A DNA stretch of 64,000 bases from Patiria pectinifera (GCA_029964075.1 CM057136.1:9610001-9674000), one strand, 5' to 3'; counted from the stretch's first letter, positions 20,975 to 35,100 are shown. Notes: a model not told the origin generated them from the letters alone. Translations and numbers: made by a program.

Positions 20975-21925
20975 CCGGTGTCGTGCCAAAAACTGTCCGG
21001 TGCCAAATAGTGTCCGCTAATTAGCATAATGCGATCTGATTGGTCATGCGTCTATGACGTCACATTGTTTACGGACGCTTGCCAAATAGTGTCCGCGCTT
21101 AGCGTGCATCCTATTGCGTGCCTTGTCGAGCTGTCAATACATCGTATAGAAAAGATCTCTTTTCACCTGAATTTGCTTTTTACAATCTGTTTTAACGTTT
21201 TCCTTGTTATCTGTGATAACTATTTGACTTGGTTTCCCTAATAGTTTAAACATTATATTTGTGCAAAAAGTTTGTGTGGTTTTTTTCGCGTCAGTTCACC
21301 TGTTTGACGTGCAGTACGTACGTAGGCCTAACGCCGTGTGAAGTGTGTGTACATGTAGTAGTACTGTGCTGTGTGTAGCATTATAACCAACGTTATATTT
21401 TACGGTTTCTCCCACCTAATACTGTCTGATTTTTCCTGCCAACAATTGTCCGATTTTTTCCTGCCAAACTGTCCGATTCCCCTCTGGCAAACACTGTCCA
21501 ATTTTTCCTGCCAAATACTGTCCGATTTTTCCTGCTAAACAGTCTCCGATTCCCCCTGCCAAATAGTGTCCGATTTCCCTGCGAAAAAAATGTCCGATTT
21601 TTCCTGCTAAATACTGTCCAATTCCCCCTGCCAAATATTGTCTGATTACCCCGCCACTGAATATTGTCCGATTTTTCCTGCCAAATAATACTGTCCGATT
21701 CCCCGCCCTGCCAAATATTGTCCGATTCCCCCTTGCAAAATACTGTCCGATTTTTCCTGCAAAATACTGTCCGATTTTTCCAGCTTAATACTGTCCAAAG
21801 CGCCCGGACACTATTTGGCACCGGACACTATTTGGCATGTATTACATGCCAAATAGTGTCTGGCGCCTACTGCGCATGCTCAGCGGACACTATTTGGCAC
21901 CGGACGGTTTTTGGCACGACACCGG
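20975..21925. mobile_element. foldback-like element with TIR-derived minisatellite core
   Basis: 44-bp inverted repeats begin CCGGTGTCGTGCC (20975-21018) and end GGCACGACACCGG (21882-21925). The terminal repeats contain GCCAAATAGTGTCCG. The interior at about 21410-21800 is a ~22-bp array of TGCCAAATACTGTCCGATTT, apparently amplified from the terminal sequence. The array is all in one orientation, unlike the mirrored array at 2819-3503. Long open frames over the array follow the repeat period and are unlikely to be genes. Confidence 0.8.
21410..21800 (+). repeat. ~22-bp minisatellite within the foldback-like element
   Basis: About 17 degenerate units of ACTGTCCGATTTTTCCTGCCAA type, varying between TTTTTCC and CCCC in the second half of the unit. 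Probably expanded from the TIR motif. Confidence 0.85.
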
Positions 21926-21960
21926 CACTCCAGTCTCAGATTCAAACCCCGCGCCAGCAG
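21926..21960 (+). repeat. tRNA-like 3' half (B box), SINE remnant
   Basis: CACTCCAGTCTCAGATTCAA leading into ACCCCGCGCCAGCAG has B-box character. Together with 20786-20812 it suggests a tRNA-derived SINE split by later insertions; the join is not proven. Confidence 0.4.
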
Positions 21961-22973
21961 TTTCTTCGTTAAACTTCATATTTTTTTGTCCAGAAAGTGT
22001 AAAATCAGTGTCTAAATTGCAATCTAACCCTTTGCATGGACCGGTAAAAGTACTGGAAATGTGTATTTTGTGGTTTGACGCTTTAAAAGAAATCTACCCA
22101 TGTCAAATTTGAGAGTGGGTCTTTCAACCTTTGACACCCCCCCCCCCAGCTGCGCCCCTGTCTTTTCGCCATCTTCCACAAAACGGCCCATACAAAAGGA
22201 GGAAGGTACTTCTCAAGATGAAATCTCTTCATCGTCATGGTTACAGGCTCATCTGTAACCTTCCACGCCCATCTCTTTTTCAACTCCCTTGTTAAATTTG
22301 ATCCCAGCCTAGGATTCAACTGTTATTGTATTCTCCTGTATTTGTATGCTTCTTTCAATCCTCAGACTTTTAATTTGATATTTATATAAGCATGGAGCTA
22401 AGTAAGAAAATTCTTAAAGAAAGCAAAAATGTTTCCCACGATGTGTAGATACGCAGTGTATCTCATGTTGGTTGCTATTAGAGATTACCATCCGGGAACT
22501 TTACAACTCGGCCCATATTTTTCAGCTGGTACTCTTCCATAGTTTAATGCACATTAACATGATTAGCGAACCAGTGAACTCAAAAGTACGGGAAAACATT
22601 CCGCAGCGATTTCGACGTATCTACGTGCGGGAAGCCAGCGATCTCGAAACCATGACATTACTTCCGCAGTAATTTCTTACATTTCTTGGACGAAAATAAG
22701 GAAATAATGTGCAAATTTATATCATGAGAGTATTCTTGGCCTCGTAACAGAATGTGATAGGAGTAAAAAAGGACGTTTGGAGTGGTAAACGGGTGTCAAA
22801 CTGGCGTGGGAAAAATGACACCGACCCCTGAAAATGAAATCGACTCCGAGAGAGAATTCATTCCCACACAGGCAGCCGAGCTGACGCGGCGGAGCACTTT
22901 GATGTCGACAGCCAACATGGTGCCTCATTTAAATGCCACATTTTGGGTCAGTTAAGGGCATCTTAGCAGAGCC
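21961..22973. promoter_or_regulatory. upstream region of the ZFAND4-like gene
   Basis: About 1 kb before the ZFAND4-like start. It includes a C-rich run at about 22136-22147. GC content rises and GACGCGGCGGAGC appears just upstream of the start codon. The transcription start cannot be fixed by eye. Confidence 0.35.
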
Positions 22974-23112
22974 ATGGATTACTTTGAGTACCCGGAATAC
23001 GCAGACATTATGGAACTCTTTATAGAGACTCTGACCGGCACGGTTTTTGAGCTGCGGGTGTCGCCTTTTGAGACGGTGATTTCGGTGAAAGCCAAGATTC
23101 AGAGATTGGAAG
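22974..23112 (+). CDS. ZFAND4: ZFAND4-like coding exon 1
   Basis: Encodes residues 1-46, the first half of the ubiquitin-like domain (TVFELRVSPFETVISVKAKI). Donor GGAAG/GTATGA. An in-frame stop lies at 22953-22955. Confidence 0.93.
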
Positions 23113-26100
23113 GTATGAAATTGGAGATGGATGAATGAATGTTTCTGTTGCTGTTGTGAAGGTCCTTCAGTTTAATGCTAATTAGCTACTTATTATAGTT
23201 GTTAATATTACCTGTATCCCTGTATGTTTTGTTTTGATTAAAAACCTGATGTTTATGTACCATGCGTAAATTAAGTTAGGTGATTCTCTGACTGGTGTAG
23301 TAAATTGACACAATTGATTTATGATTATTTTAAGTAGGCCCTATTTTGGTAATCCTTACTTTTAGGACCCCTCTCCTACATGTATATAAGGTTAAAAGAC
23401 TCACCAAAACAGCTGACTATGACACTCAAAAGTGACATTCTGATATTTATTGACACATTTGAACATTTGGCAATGACACCTCTTGAATATCAGCAGGTTT
23501 GATTTTGTAGAAAGAGGGCAGGGTTTTGATTTACGAGGGGTTAAAGATGACGATGACAAACAGAAAATAATTTAAACAGCAAGATGGCAAACTGCAAAAA
23601 AAGGTAGGAAAGTCACATTTTCTTTGAAAGTGCTTTCAAAATTATAACTAACATGAGTTTGTCTGAAGAAAAAAGACTTCTTTAACCTGCAAAAGTCACT
23701 TTGGTACTGGACAGTCATCTGCAAATGTCAGTTTTGAACAGAACTCGCACGAAATAGAGGTGTCCTAAAAGTAAGGATTACCCCTATTTTAATAATTTTT
23801 ACCATGTTCATGTTGGGCGATCGGTCGATTGCGTTGTGCGATGGGTCAAGTCTGTAGGATATCTCGGACTTTACTTGCCTTTTAAGTTTAAAAAAAATAA
23901 TCCTCCAGAGTTGTGAATTAGAAAGAAAAGGTGCTCGACTGGTGGCAGCGGGATCGACGGAAAGCGTCATGAATACTCGACCGATAGCGCAGTGCGATCG
24001 ACCAATGGCGCACATCGAATGAACGCACCCCCCAACATTCACACTATTATAATTATTCCTGTCATTTTAAATGTATTTTAAATACAGTAATACGGCAGAC
24101 GATTAACATAATTTGCGTGGCGATTGTGTAGAACTTTACGTGCCCTTCAAAAAGAGTCAAGGGTATTTTTTGGCATTCAAAAATGACCTTTTTAACCTAG
24201 AGCAGACTTCTCCAAACAAGGTGTTTCACGGTAATATGCGCCATCTTCAGGGGTGTGAAATCTCAGCTTTAAAGCTGATTTCAGCTTTTTTTATTTTGGA
24301 TTTCAGCTTTTTTCCCTCACTTGCTGTGTACAAAAGTATAGGAGATTTCCAAAGTTCAGCTTTTTTACACCTTTTTCAGCTGTTTTCAGCTATTTTTATC
24401 AGTGGTCACTCACACCCCTGATCTTGCCGACGGGGCAATTTTACACGCGTTGCTGTATATGCATCGTCAATAGAGAACTTTGGCGCTTCCATGTCATCAT
24501 GCGGTCATTCCAAAATGTGTCCGCGTCTAACAACGCTTTTTCTTTTTGCCCTGTGAACAAGATGGCGCATAGGCTTACCATGAAAAATCTAATGACCCTG
24601 TTTAAAAAAAAAAGTTTGAACAGTTTCTTTGGGTAGAAATTACAATTTTCGTGCATGGTTTACGGACGCAGTTATCAGTATGACCGATCCAAGCCAAAAT
24701 GCCCCCAAAAATGAGTTCTAGCGCCCCAGTTACTGGGTACAGGAGCTACAACGTGTGTAACGGCCTTAGAAAAGAAATAAAAGAAAGCAGTACAATTTTG
24801 GCCTGATAACAAATCAAACAGAGAAATGTTCTATTCAAGTCCGAGAGCCACAGTTCGTTGTAGACACGTTAGTCGTTGATTCGCGTTTGAGGTGAAGAAG
24901 CGACATCTTGCAGAATGTGCCCAGTGTTATTGTGAACCCAAAGAACAAGAACGTAAAGTGATCCCGAACGGGTCTTTGCATTTCTACATCACTATCCATT
25001 TCAAATAATTTTTTTCTCCCCATCATTTTAATATCCAGGAATCCCCATAAGCCAACAACACCTTATATGGCAGTCGGTGGAACTGGAAGACGACTACTGC
25101 TTGCATGACTATGGGTATGTTTGAAATACAAGCTCAAATCCCTTGTTAACCCTAACCGCCCTGAATCCTCCAAAATCCTTTTTGCAAATTGGAGGAATTT
25201 GCAGGATTGAGGTTACATGGCAAAAGTGGGTTGCTGATTTCGGAGTACGCACTGTGTCAAGGTCTTGGGCCGGACCTTGTGTTTTTTATGCTCAGCCGTG
25301 CATAAATTTAGCCCTTGATTATACTTGACATCCTCCGCACTGCTCCAGGATGTCACTGCCTCTGCCTCAGCCTATTGACAGTCATAGCCGGAGGATTTTG
25401 CAGGATTCAGGCAGTGGTCACCCCTCCATGGACCATATTCACGAAATAGCGGAGGAATTTGCAGGATTGAGGCTATATGCTATTTTTCCATGAGGCCAAT
25501 TGGAGGAGTTTGCAGGATTTTGCAGGATTTTGCAGGATAGAGGCTACATCCTAGCAAAAAAGCCCTGGGGAGTTAGGGTTAATCCTAACCCCAAGGCCTT
25601 TGTGCTAGGATGCATCCTCAATCCTTCAAAACCCTCCAACTGCATCCGCGTTAATACTGGATACTGCCTCAGTCCTCCAAAATCATCCGTTATTTCTAGA
25701 TTTGTTTAGTAGAGAGATGACCTCCATCCTTCAAGATCCTCCAGCAACCACTGTAATTGACCTATTGCGGTAGAATGGCGTCAGCGCAGCTTGTGAAATA
25801 TTGTCCAATTGCATGTATACAAATGGACGCGGAACGCGCAAAATCTGAGACACACAATTCTTAACGTAGAAAATTCCAAAGGGTTGTCTAAGGCGTGTGG
25901 CTAACTCGCAAACATTGAGGCAGTGTGGATTATATTCAGAAGCAGTGTGGACGATGTCCAGTAAAAAGTGGGCCTCAATTATGCATTGCTGATCATAAAC
26001 AATGCTGGGTACAGCCTATGAACTGGACACATTGCATCCTTAAAAATCAACTGACAGTTTTTTGCCATTCAGCTTCAGTACTCCAAAATCCTTCAAAACT

Positions 26101-29100
26101 GCCTGGAGGATTTTGAAGGATTGAGGAGGGTTAGGGTTGATAAAAAAAAACCCCACCGAATTTGATGAAGAGCGTTATGAACGTCAATAAGTAAAGGTAT
26201 TTAAATGGAAATGCACATTAGAAAAATACCTGTAAAGATAAGTTTGGTGAATTATAGTTGAAGAAGCATTCTTTTCTTATAACAATCAAACAATGGCAAC
26301 ACTTTAGTTCTTGGTTTGATTGAATGATTAGGCCCCCAAAAATAATAGTTTTGCTTCCGGTTACCCTACCTACCCTATTTTGACAGCCCCTACCCTAATT
26401 TTTCTGGGGAAAAATGAGGAAACCCCCCCAGAAAATCATCAATTACTACCTTTTACCCTTGACTACATGCAGACACCTCCATATGATCGTACAAAAAACA
26501 AAATTGCCCCCCCCCCAAAAAAAAAACCCACCCCAATTCCTTACCTACCTGCCCTATTTTCAAATGCCATGTAATCGGAAGCAGAACTATTGTTTTGTTT
26601 TTTGGCCTTACGATTGAACTTATGAAGTTTGTAAATTATTCCTATGCAAACATTCTATTTCTAAGCCCACTGTGTTTACAGTGTATATACAGGTACATGC
26701 AAATCCACACCCAAGTTTTTGATACAATTGTAATCACTTTTGTATCATTTAAAAGCCAGTCAACCATGGTTGATCATTTACATGTTTATCGTGGCTCGCA
26801 TTGTACACTTAAGCGTTTAACCTCATACATAAGGGTAAAATACACAGATTTTTTTTGTTGGTCAGTATCAGTTATTTACCAAAAAAAAATGCATAAAAGT
26901 GCAGTGTCAGTACATGTAGGTTGGAGATTCAGTGTATTCAAAGTGTGACCAGTAGTGCATTTGTTTGAGTTTGTGGGTGGTCTTGTCATATTTTGCTTCC
27001 TGCTTTTTTTGTTGTATTTTTTTTTCCCTGGTATTTCGTTTCCTGCATTTTGTTTTGTTTTGAAGTTGAAGCTTGCCGAAACATGACGTTAGATCGTTTA
27101 AATGCGGAAAAGTATTGCCAAAATTTGTCAAATTTGTTTGGAATAACTCATTTGATTTTTTCCTTCTTTTGTGTGTAATTCTTAGTCGGAAAAAAAAATT
27201 GTGTTTTTAGGGTAACATTCTAAAAATTATATTCAAATATTCGATCAACTAAATATTTGAATAGCTTTTTTTATAAAATATACGCATACACACATGCTTG
27301 TGATGTTGTTTTATTGTAATGATTTATTGTCACGCTTTATTGTCACATGCCACTTTTTTGTCGACGGTAAAAAAAAATAAGAAGAAGAACAGGAATGTAT
27401 AAAGCGCCTTTGCCAAAGGATACAAAGCGATAGTGTTGGTAACTTTTTTTCGGCGACAGTAGATCATATACAAAAGCCATACTTTACTTTACATTATTCA
27501 CGTGAACACATGCAGGGTATTGGCAATTTTCCACTTAATTATGCAAAAGATGACAAATGTCAAGGTAAACGTTGAGCATTTAACAATTATGTATTCTGTG
27601 TATGTAACCAAATTCCAGTATTGACACTTGCACACAATACATGTAGGCGGTAAAAAAAATCATCGGTAAATTCGTGTCAACAGCACACACGTTGCACAGT
27701 ACCAAAATGTCAAAGGCCACTTTTTTTAATTGAGGCGCAGTGCATCCCCAATGCGAGGGAGCCCTTTGTCTGCGCAGAGGAGAGAGTCATTTATCAAGTC
27801 CGCGCATGGACACCCTTCAAAACCCGGATCATTTGTCATTCTTCACACATTCTTCACACATTGTGCGGCAATGCGGGCCGGTCACATTAGCCTATTTGTC
27901 ACGTTTACCCATCAGCGGAGTTTAGCAGAAAAAAGAAAGAAAAGAAATCTCAGTATTTTCTGCAGATTAGATAAAACTCTCTGAGAGAACCCAGGTGTGT
28001 GACATATCTCTGCTAGTGTTAAAATTGTTTAAAATAGATGTGGTGTGATGTTGAAATTGGGTAAACCGAGTTGGTATACATGTAATGAATGTTTATGAGT
28101 GCAGTGGTAAGAATTATTTCATGAGGTGACAGACAGAAAGTTTCATTTCACGAGGCAAAACTGAGCACGTTGTAGTTGAGCACAGCTCTGTGCTGTCAAA
28201 GACGACAAAGATTTAGAAACAGATATTTTGAATTGAAATGAGAAGAAAAGTATGCTTTCCTTAAATTACAAGGTGTGAACTTTGCTTTTTCTGATTCAAT
28301 TTGCCTTGAAAGATGAGGAATGTACACAAGGGGTAAACTGTTCAATCCAACAGGCTCCATCGGGTATGCGACATAGTTGGATCCTGTTGGATTCAGCAGG
28401 GTTAGGGTGTCACATATAAGCTGGCAATAGTATAAATATCACTCACACTCACTCACTGTGGTCGCCCACAGGCGGGCTAAAATTCAAATGTCTGAATTCA
28501 TCAAATCCTTAAAATTATTCTTCTCTGTTCTTAGAATTCCTCCGAGCAGTTCACTCAAGTTGGTTCTAGCCATGAGAGGTGGGCCCATCAACACCAGGAG
28601 AAGTAAGTGTCAAGTGATCATTGAAAAGCCACTATTGTTAAACTAGCATATTTGAGTTTTTGTGTTCTAACTTCTTTTTAAAGTTGTCCAGTTATGCTCA
28701 GCTAGTGTTTCTCACAAACTAAGTTGATACTGCTCAATCCTCTAAAATCATTCACATGCAGTATGAACTGGCCATAAAAGGATTAGAGATTTCAGTATTA
28801 GCCAAGGTGACAAGTACGGCCACTGATTTTCCATTCCACCAAAAAAAACCCCAAAAAAACTGACGGAGTTAACCCATTTAATTTTATTGGGCTTTCAGAA
28901 AATAATTATTATAATGTGTGTACAAAAAGACATACACAACATTGTTCATTAAATGATTTCTGTAAACATTTCAATTTCAGTCATCATTTGCAGCGTTGGG
29001 CAGTTTTCTTTAAAATTCTGTTTAAAAACTATGTTTCTGTCGTTATCCTGCTTTTCCCCTATTTCAGTTCCAATGGAAGATCCGGCCATACGCGAGATGG

Positions 29101-32100
29101 CCGAATACATGGAAGCCAACAGGGACGAGATCTGGGAGAAGCTGCCCGGTAACCGTCAGGTCACGCTACTGGTGTTCAGGGAGGGGGACCAGCTGAACTT
29201 CTTCCGGGTGGTCGACCGGGGGGACGGCACCCTGACGCCGCTGTCAGAGTCATTAAGGTGAGAACTGTTAAGAGTTAAATAAAAAAGAAGGTATTTTCGA
29301 GATTTGTGCATTTTTTTCGTTTGAAGCAACAAAACTGTTCAAAATCCTTGTTAAAAAATGCAGCTCTGTGGATACTGCACATGTTGAGAAAACATATGAA
29401 TACATTTCTGGGTCCTGTAACTGGATTCCATTGCTAATGCTCGTAAAAATGTGTGTCAGCAGGCACATTTTTTTTCAAAATCACCTGAAATCATCTTCAG
29501 TATTTGTTTTCTTTCAAAATTTAATTCATTGGTAATTCCCCGTAAATGCACCTACCGATTTAATTTGAAAACCCTTGCTCAAAGTGAATATAGGGATGGT
29601 ACCAGATACCCTATGAAATTATTCTGCCTGATATGGTATCGTTCAAAAGAAAAGAAAAACAAATGATTAAGGTGATTTTAAAAAAGTGTGCCCGTGGACA
29701 CATGAAATTTGGCCGACACCAAAGAAAGCCTCAACTGTTGACCTTGATTCGGTAAGAATAGTACATTAGTTTGCATTTTATAGTTGGTTTTACTTGCGGT
29801 TGAAATTACTAAATTTTCTGTCACTGTGTAAGAAAGACATGGTCGAAATTAGCAGGGTGTTTAAAAATGAAGCTTGATTTTATAATTTGACTCTGTGAAA
29901 TATTTAGTGTGATTTTCTGGTTCGCTATAATTTTTGGTACCACAATTTTCTTCTTCGCCAGCCAGAAACTAAAAGTTAATTGAATAAAAATCTTCTTGTT
30001 TGTCTTGCATAAATGCATGTTTGCCAAATGGGATTTTATTCAGTGGAAAATAGCGTGTTATCTCAAATTTAAGATTGCAAGGTTTGCAACCACTTAACCA
30101 TTGACCCTTTTTAGGGCCACCTCCGAAAGAGTTACATGTAGGTGAACACACTGGTCACTCCAAGGAGTCCATTTGCCTTTTGTTCTCCACACCTTGGGGT
30201 CCTGTGGGGTGTTTGACGGAATATTGATTTTCCTTTTGTTTGCGGGATAAGATTAGGCTCTGTTGGCCATTGTTTGTCGTAACCTAGTGATATGGCGGGA
30301 TTTGTTGTGGGTTTGAAGTGGGTTGTTTCTATGTGCGGGGCAAGCGGCCCATGTGTTACTGATTTGAAGTATTTGTAGGAAAAGAGTATGACAATTGTTG
30401 GTTTACACTTTGGCCCATTCACATATTCCTCAATGGTATTCATGATTTTGAGCAAAGTGACTTACTTAAAAGTTGAATAATACTTGCCTTATGTTGTGGC
30501 CCATATTTATATATTTGCTTTAAAAAAAAATTCAAGTAGATAAATCAAAATATTTTTAATTAACACTAATAACAGTAATTAAAAAATACTGAATTATTTT
30601 TTTTGTATATATAATGAAGAAGGCTAAGTTGCACTTGTATGAAACCTTTAATAAAATGTTATTTAAATAAAAAAGTAAATAAAAGAAAGCTTAAGTTTTG
30701 TTCTTTGCAAAGACATTACATGTACATATATTAATAGTTACCGTAATTTTCGGAATATAAGCCGCGGCTTATACGTTGAATTTGCCCATGAAAATGTTTA
30801 CTGCGGCTTATACACAGGGCGGCTTATACGCCGAGCCTTGGAGAATAAAAATAAGATTCACATGTGTATTAAATGTACTGGTACAAGAAGAGATGTGTTG
30901 CTGAAATGAATTATAAATTAAGAAAGTCATTAACAAACCGAAACCACGTCTCACGTAAAGGTACCGAGCGGTAAAAAGTACGGTGATGAAAGCTGTCTTT
31001 GACACTTGCGACCAGCCGTACGTGATACTGGTACAGTGCAGCAGCGATATGCAGCATGTTTTCCCCCCAGCGGACCACACCATTTGTGGTAACAAAGGGG
31101 TGTTCTTTCTTGGGAACAATAATTGCCAATATTTCCGCTGTTTAAAAAATAAGAAAAAAGACGACTAAAATTTGAATGGCGTTCGAAACATTTTTCTATT
31201 ACTTAATCAGTTGTTCAACGTTGCAATATATTTTGTTTTCTTGAAATGTATTCAAGAAACGATGTAAAACTCAAAAGAGGGACTAAATCACCCCTTACAA
31301 AATTAATGGATTCGTCTATCAAAATGTCCGCTTCGTTTTGACTATTTCTGAAGAAAGTTACGATCGAAACTTGAATAAGTGGATAAGTTTTGAGGTAAAA
31401 ACGGACCTGTTTATTCTTAGGACAAAACAAATCAGCATCTGCCACAAAGCAAGATTTGTAGCGCTCCAGTCAGACAACACACGGTGGGTTTCATACTTTC
31501 TCACGTGCTGTGGGAAAATGTTGTCCTTCACCAGCGTGCGTGGCGCAGGCTGCCGTGCTATGACGGGGCAGCCGGCACCAGTTCCCGGTGTTTATTTCTC
31601 ATCAATTCCCATATTTGTTTGTAAAAGTATGATTGTAAATGATTTGATATAACTTTTGTGGCCCTTTTAATAGCTTCTGTAGTGTAAATGGAACTGGTTC
31701 AGAGCATTTTGACTAGAATTTGGAGGCCTTACCAAATTGAAACCGCAGCGGTCGGTGCGGCTTATACGCCGGTGCGGCTTATACGCCGACTTCAAATCCT
31801 AATTTGCTGATTTTTGCGCGCTGCGGCTTATACGCCGCGCGGCTTATATTCCGAAAATTACGGTAATAACTTTTAAAACAAATTCTGGGATAAAGTATGT
31901 AGCATCACTACATTAATTTGAAGCAAGAATAGTGCAATTCGATTTTGGTTTTGAATTGTTTTTCTCCAAATTATTGTGACGTAACTTATTCAAATCAACC
32001 GGGATTACCAACTTGCTCCACATGAAAAAGCCCAAGACCCGAAATTCACAGCACGACTTCGGTCACATCTTAGTAGTCTGGTTCCCAGACCACGAGGTGC

Positions 32101-35100
32101 TGATTATTGTAAAGAATCTGTGGTCAGGCAGCAGGATCCCACCCATTTCCGAAATGTTCAAAGTTTACCGATTACATTTCATTGACACTCAGATATGTTG
32201 GCAATAGCCTGGCCATATCCTGGCGTAAAATGGATTTTATTTACCAATACAAAAAATTATACCCATCACGCTTGTTTTTAATTTTGAAAATTTTAAGTTC
32301 ATAAATTCATACTTGTATTTAAAAACAAAATGCTAATACCAGGCATATGTTATTACCCAGTATCTGTATTAAATGTCCAATGTACATACATGTACACATT
32401 GTGCCTCGAGTATGCACTCGGAAAAGGGCGGGGCTTTGCTGCGTCATGTTCTGGGGCCAATTTCATACATGTAGAGCTGCTTAATCACAAAATTTCCTTA
32501 AGCACCAAAAAAAACTTGTTTATAATATAATCATGTAACCGGCCAAAACGGCATGCGATGTACATTGCTTGAGACTGGTATTTAGCTGTTGTTTACTTAG
32601 CATAACAATTGCATGGAGTTTTAGTGGCTAAACCTGATTATATTAAGCAAGGGTTTTTTGTGCTTAAGGAAATTGTGTGCTTAAGCAGCTCTATGTAATT
32701 GGCCCCTGTTTTTGAATGTGATGGCTACATGACCTAAGATTTGTCAGAATAAGTCGGGATCTTTTGGTCTGGGAACCAGACTAACGGGTCTCAATTACCA
32801 TGTGCAGAAAGCTTCCGGATGCCTTTATCTTACCATTAATTGATGTATTGCATTGTGTTGTTTTCAGTGGCGCGTCGATGTACAATAACATGTACGATGA
32901 GGAGGAGGAAGAACAAGTGCCGTCCCAGGAGCAATCGGTAGAAAACGACGTCACCATGAGCAAAATGAAACTCCTCCGTGCCAAGATGGAGACACTATCA
33001 ATTGGCAAAAAGGTCAGTAGCTGCTTCTTTAAAGCTACAGTCCATCATTTGTAATTTGTGCATTTTGTTCGTTTGAAGCAACGAAAGTGCTCAAAATCTA
33101 GAGAAGGGTACTAAACAACTAACCTGATGAAGTTTCAGCTCAGCTTTAGCTGTATATTCCGGGAAAAACAGCATTCTAGGATCTTGTTTTCAAATCAAAA
33201 GTTGCTGAATCGTGTTTTGAATTGGGCCTGAATTCAGCGTCCTATACATGTTCTCACTGAGCCGATTGCAGCTACGCGATGTCGCGCACTGATCCGACGA
33301 ATTACAGCAACCGCGCGCGCCTGTGCGTTGTGCCAATGCCTGCGCGCACTCTGCCGAATCACAAAACGAACTACTAATTTAAATTTCCTACGGTGCATCT
33401 TAAGAAGCACCGTTGGAACGGCCTTCTTTCGTTGATTACTTCAAAATGACAGCTTGCCAGAAAGAATAATTTCACAGGGAGTCTAGTCCCCTTATTATCT
33501 TTCAACCAAGTATGTTTTTTCAACAATAATTACACCAGTTACTTTTTGGATAGCTGCAAATGATGGACTCTGGCTTTAATAACCCATAATTTGTACCTGT
33601 TCTACATTGAGTTTTATTCACTCAAGATTAACTTCAACTCCCTAGGCATGCTTGCTAGGATGCAACCGCAGTCCTGCAAAATCCTTCATCTGCTTACATG
33701 TGAAAATAGCAGAAAACCTCAATCCTGCAAAAAATTCTCCGTTATTTCTTGAGTGTGGTCCTTGGAGGGGTGACCGCTGCCTCAGTCCTGCAAAAGCCCT
33801 CCGGCAATCACTGTCAGTATGTTGAGGCAGAGCCAGTGACATCCTGGAGCAGTGCGGAGGATTTCAAGTATAATCTAGGCCGAAATTGATGCACGGTTGA
33901 GCATAAACAACACAAGGTCCGGCCCAAGACCTTGACACAGTGCGTCCTCTGAAATCAGCAACACATTTTTGCCATGTAGCCTCAATCCTGCAAATTCCTC
34001 CAATTTGCAAAGAGCATTTTGAAGGATTTGGGATGGTTAGGGTTAAAAATCAATAAAAACCATTGAGTGCTCGGGCAGTTTTGGGTTCCTTCAGTCACTG
34101 AAAATCCTTGAATTTAATGCTGACATGGAAAGTCATGGAATTTTGTTGTTTAAAACAAGGAGTTCAGGAAGGTTGATATTCCAAGGAGAAAGTCATGGAA
34201 TCCTACACAACCCATGCGTGATGATGCGTAATATTTGGCTATGGCCATCTTCCAGTGTGCATTCCAGTTTACTATACTTCCTCTTTATGCGTATATATGC
34301 TCTATACTTGTTGCATGTTCAATGCACCATTGTGATGCTTTTGCGGTGCTCAATGGTCTTGTGTCAAACTGGAAGGCTGAAAGGGAGTGGCGTCCCTTGC
34401 CTCAGTGTGATGACGGGCCAGTGTATTGTAAATTGGCTCCATAGATGCCAAAACAGCGTACGAATTGGTCATGGAAAGCCCTAATATTGTGTCCTGGAAA
34501 AGTCATCAAAAATAAATTTAAGATATCTGTGGATACCTCGATTTGAAGTTGTATCACTGACTATTTTATCAGTAACAGCAAATTTGTCTTTTTCAGAAGC
34601 ATAAAACGCCCCATCCACCTCCCACCACCCGCCCAAAGAGCACGGCCGTCAGAAGGCGTCTACCAGTGTCGAAGAAGAAATCGCCCCCTCTACTCAACAA
34701 GAACAATCCCCTCCCGCCCGTGGGTGCACTCAGTGCAGCAACGCATCATTCCATGGACGCCAGCGCCAAATTAGAATCCCCGAAAGGCAGCCTGGACTGT
34801 GATTTGGCAGGAGGGTCTGCCAGTCGGGCGGAGCGACGGCTCCTCACCGCGGATAAACGCCACAGCCCGGCCCCGCCTGCTACTTGCCGCACCCTCGAGT
34901 CGTTAACAAGCGCCCGCCTCCACCGATCGTACACCAATCTAGGGAACATTTTACCCCCCTCCACGGCCACGGTCGTGCCCGACATGCGTCCCAACACTTC
35001 TTCCAAGGTTCACCAACAGGTGCTAACGTCGGCGGACGCCCGCGGGAGGGAGCGAAGCGGCGTCAAGGCCGAGGCCCGCCTGGTCACGGAGCTCGTCAAC

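Noticed and set aside
21393..21821. 142-residue repetitive frame (minus strand) over the ~22-bp array
   Set aside because: Follows the minisatellite, with frame drift between units, and lies inside an inverted-repeat element. Not a gene.
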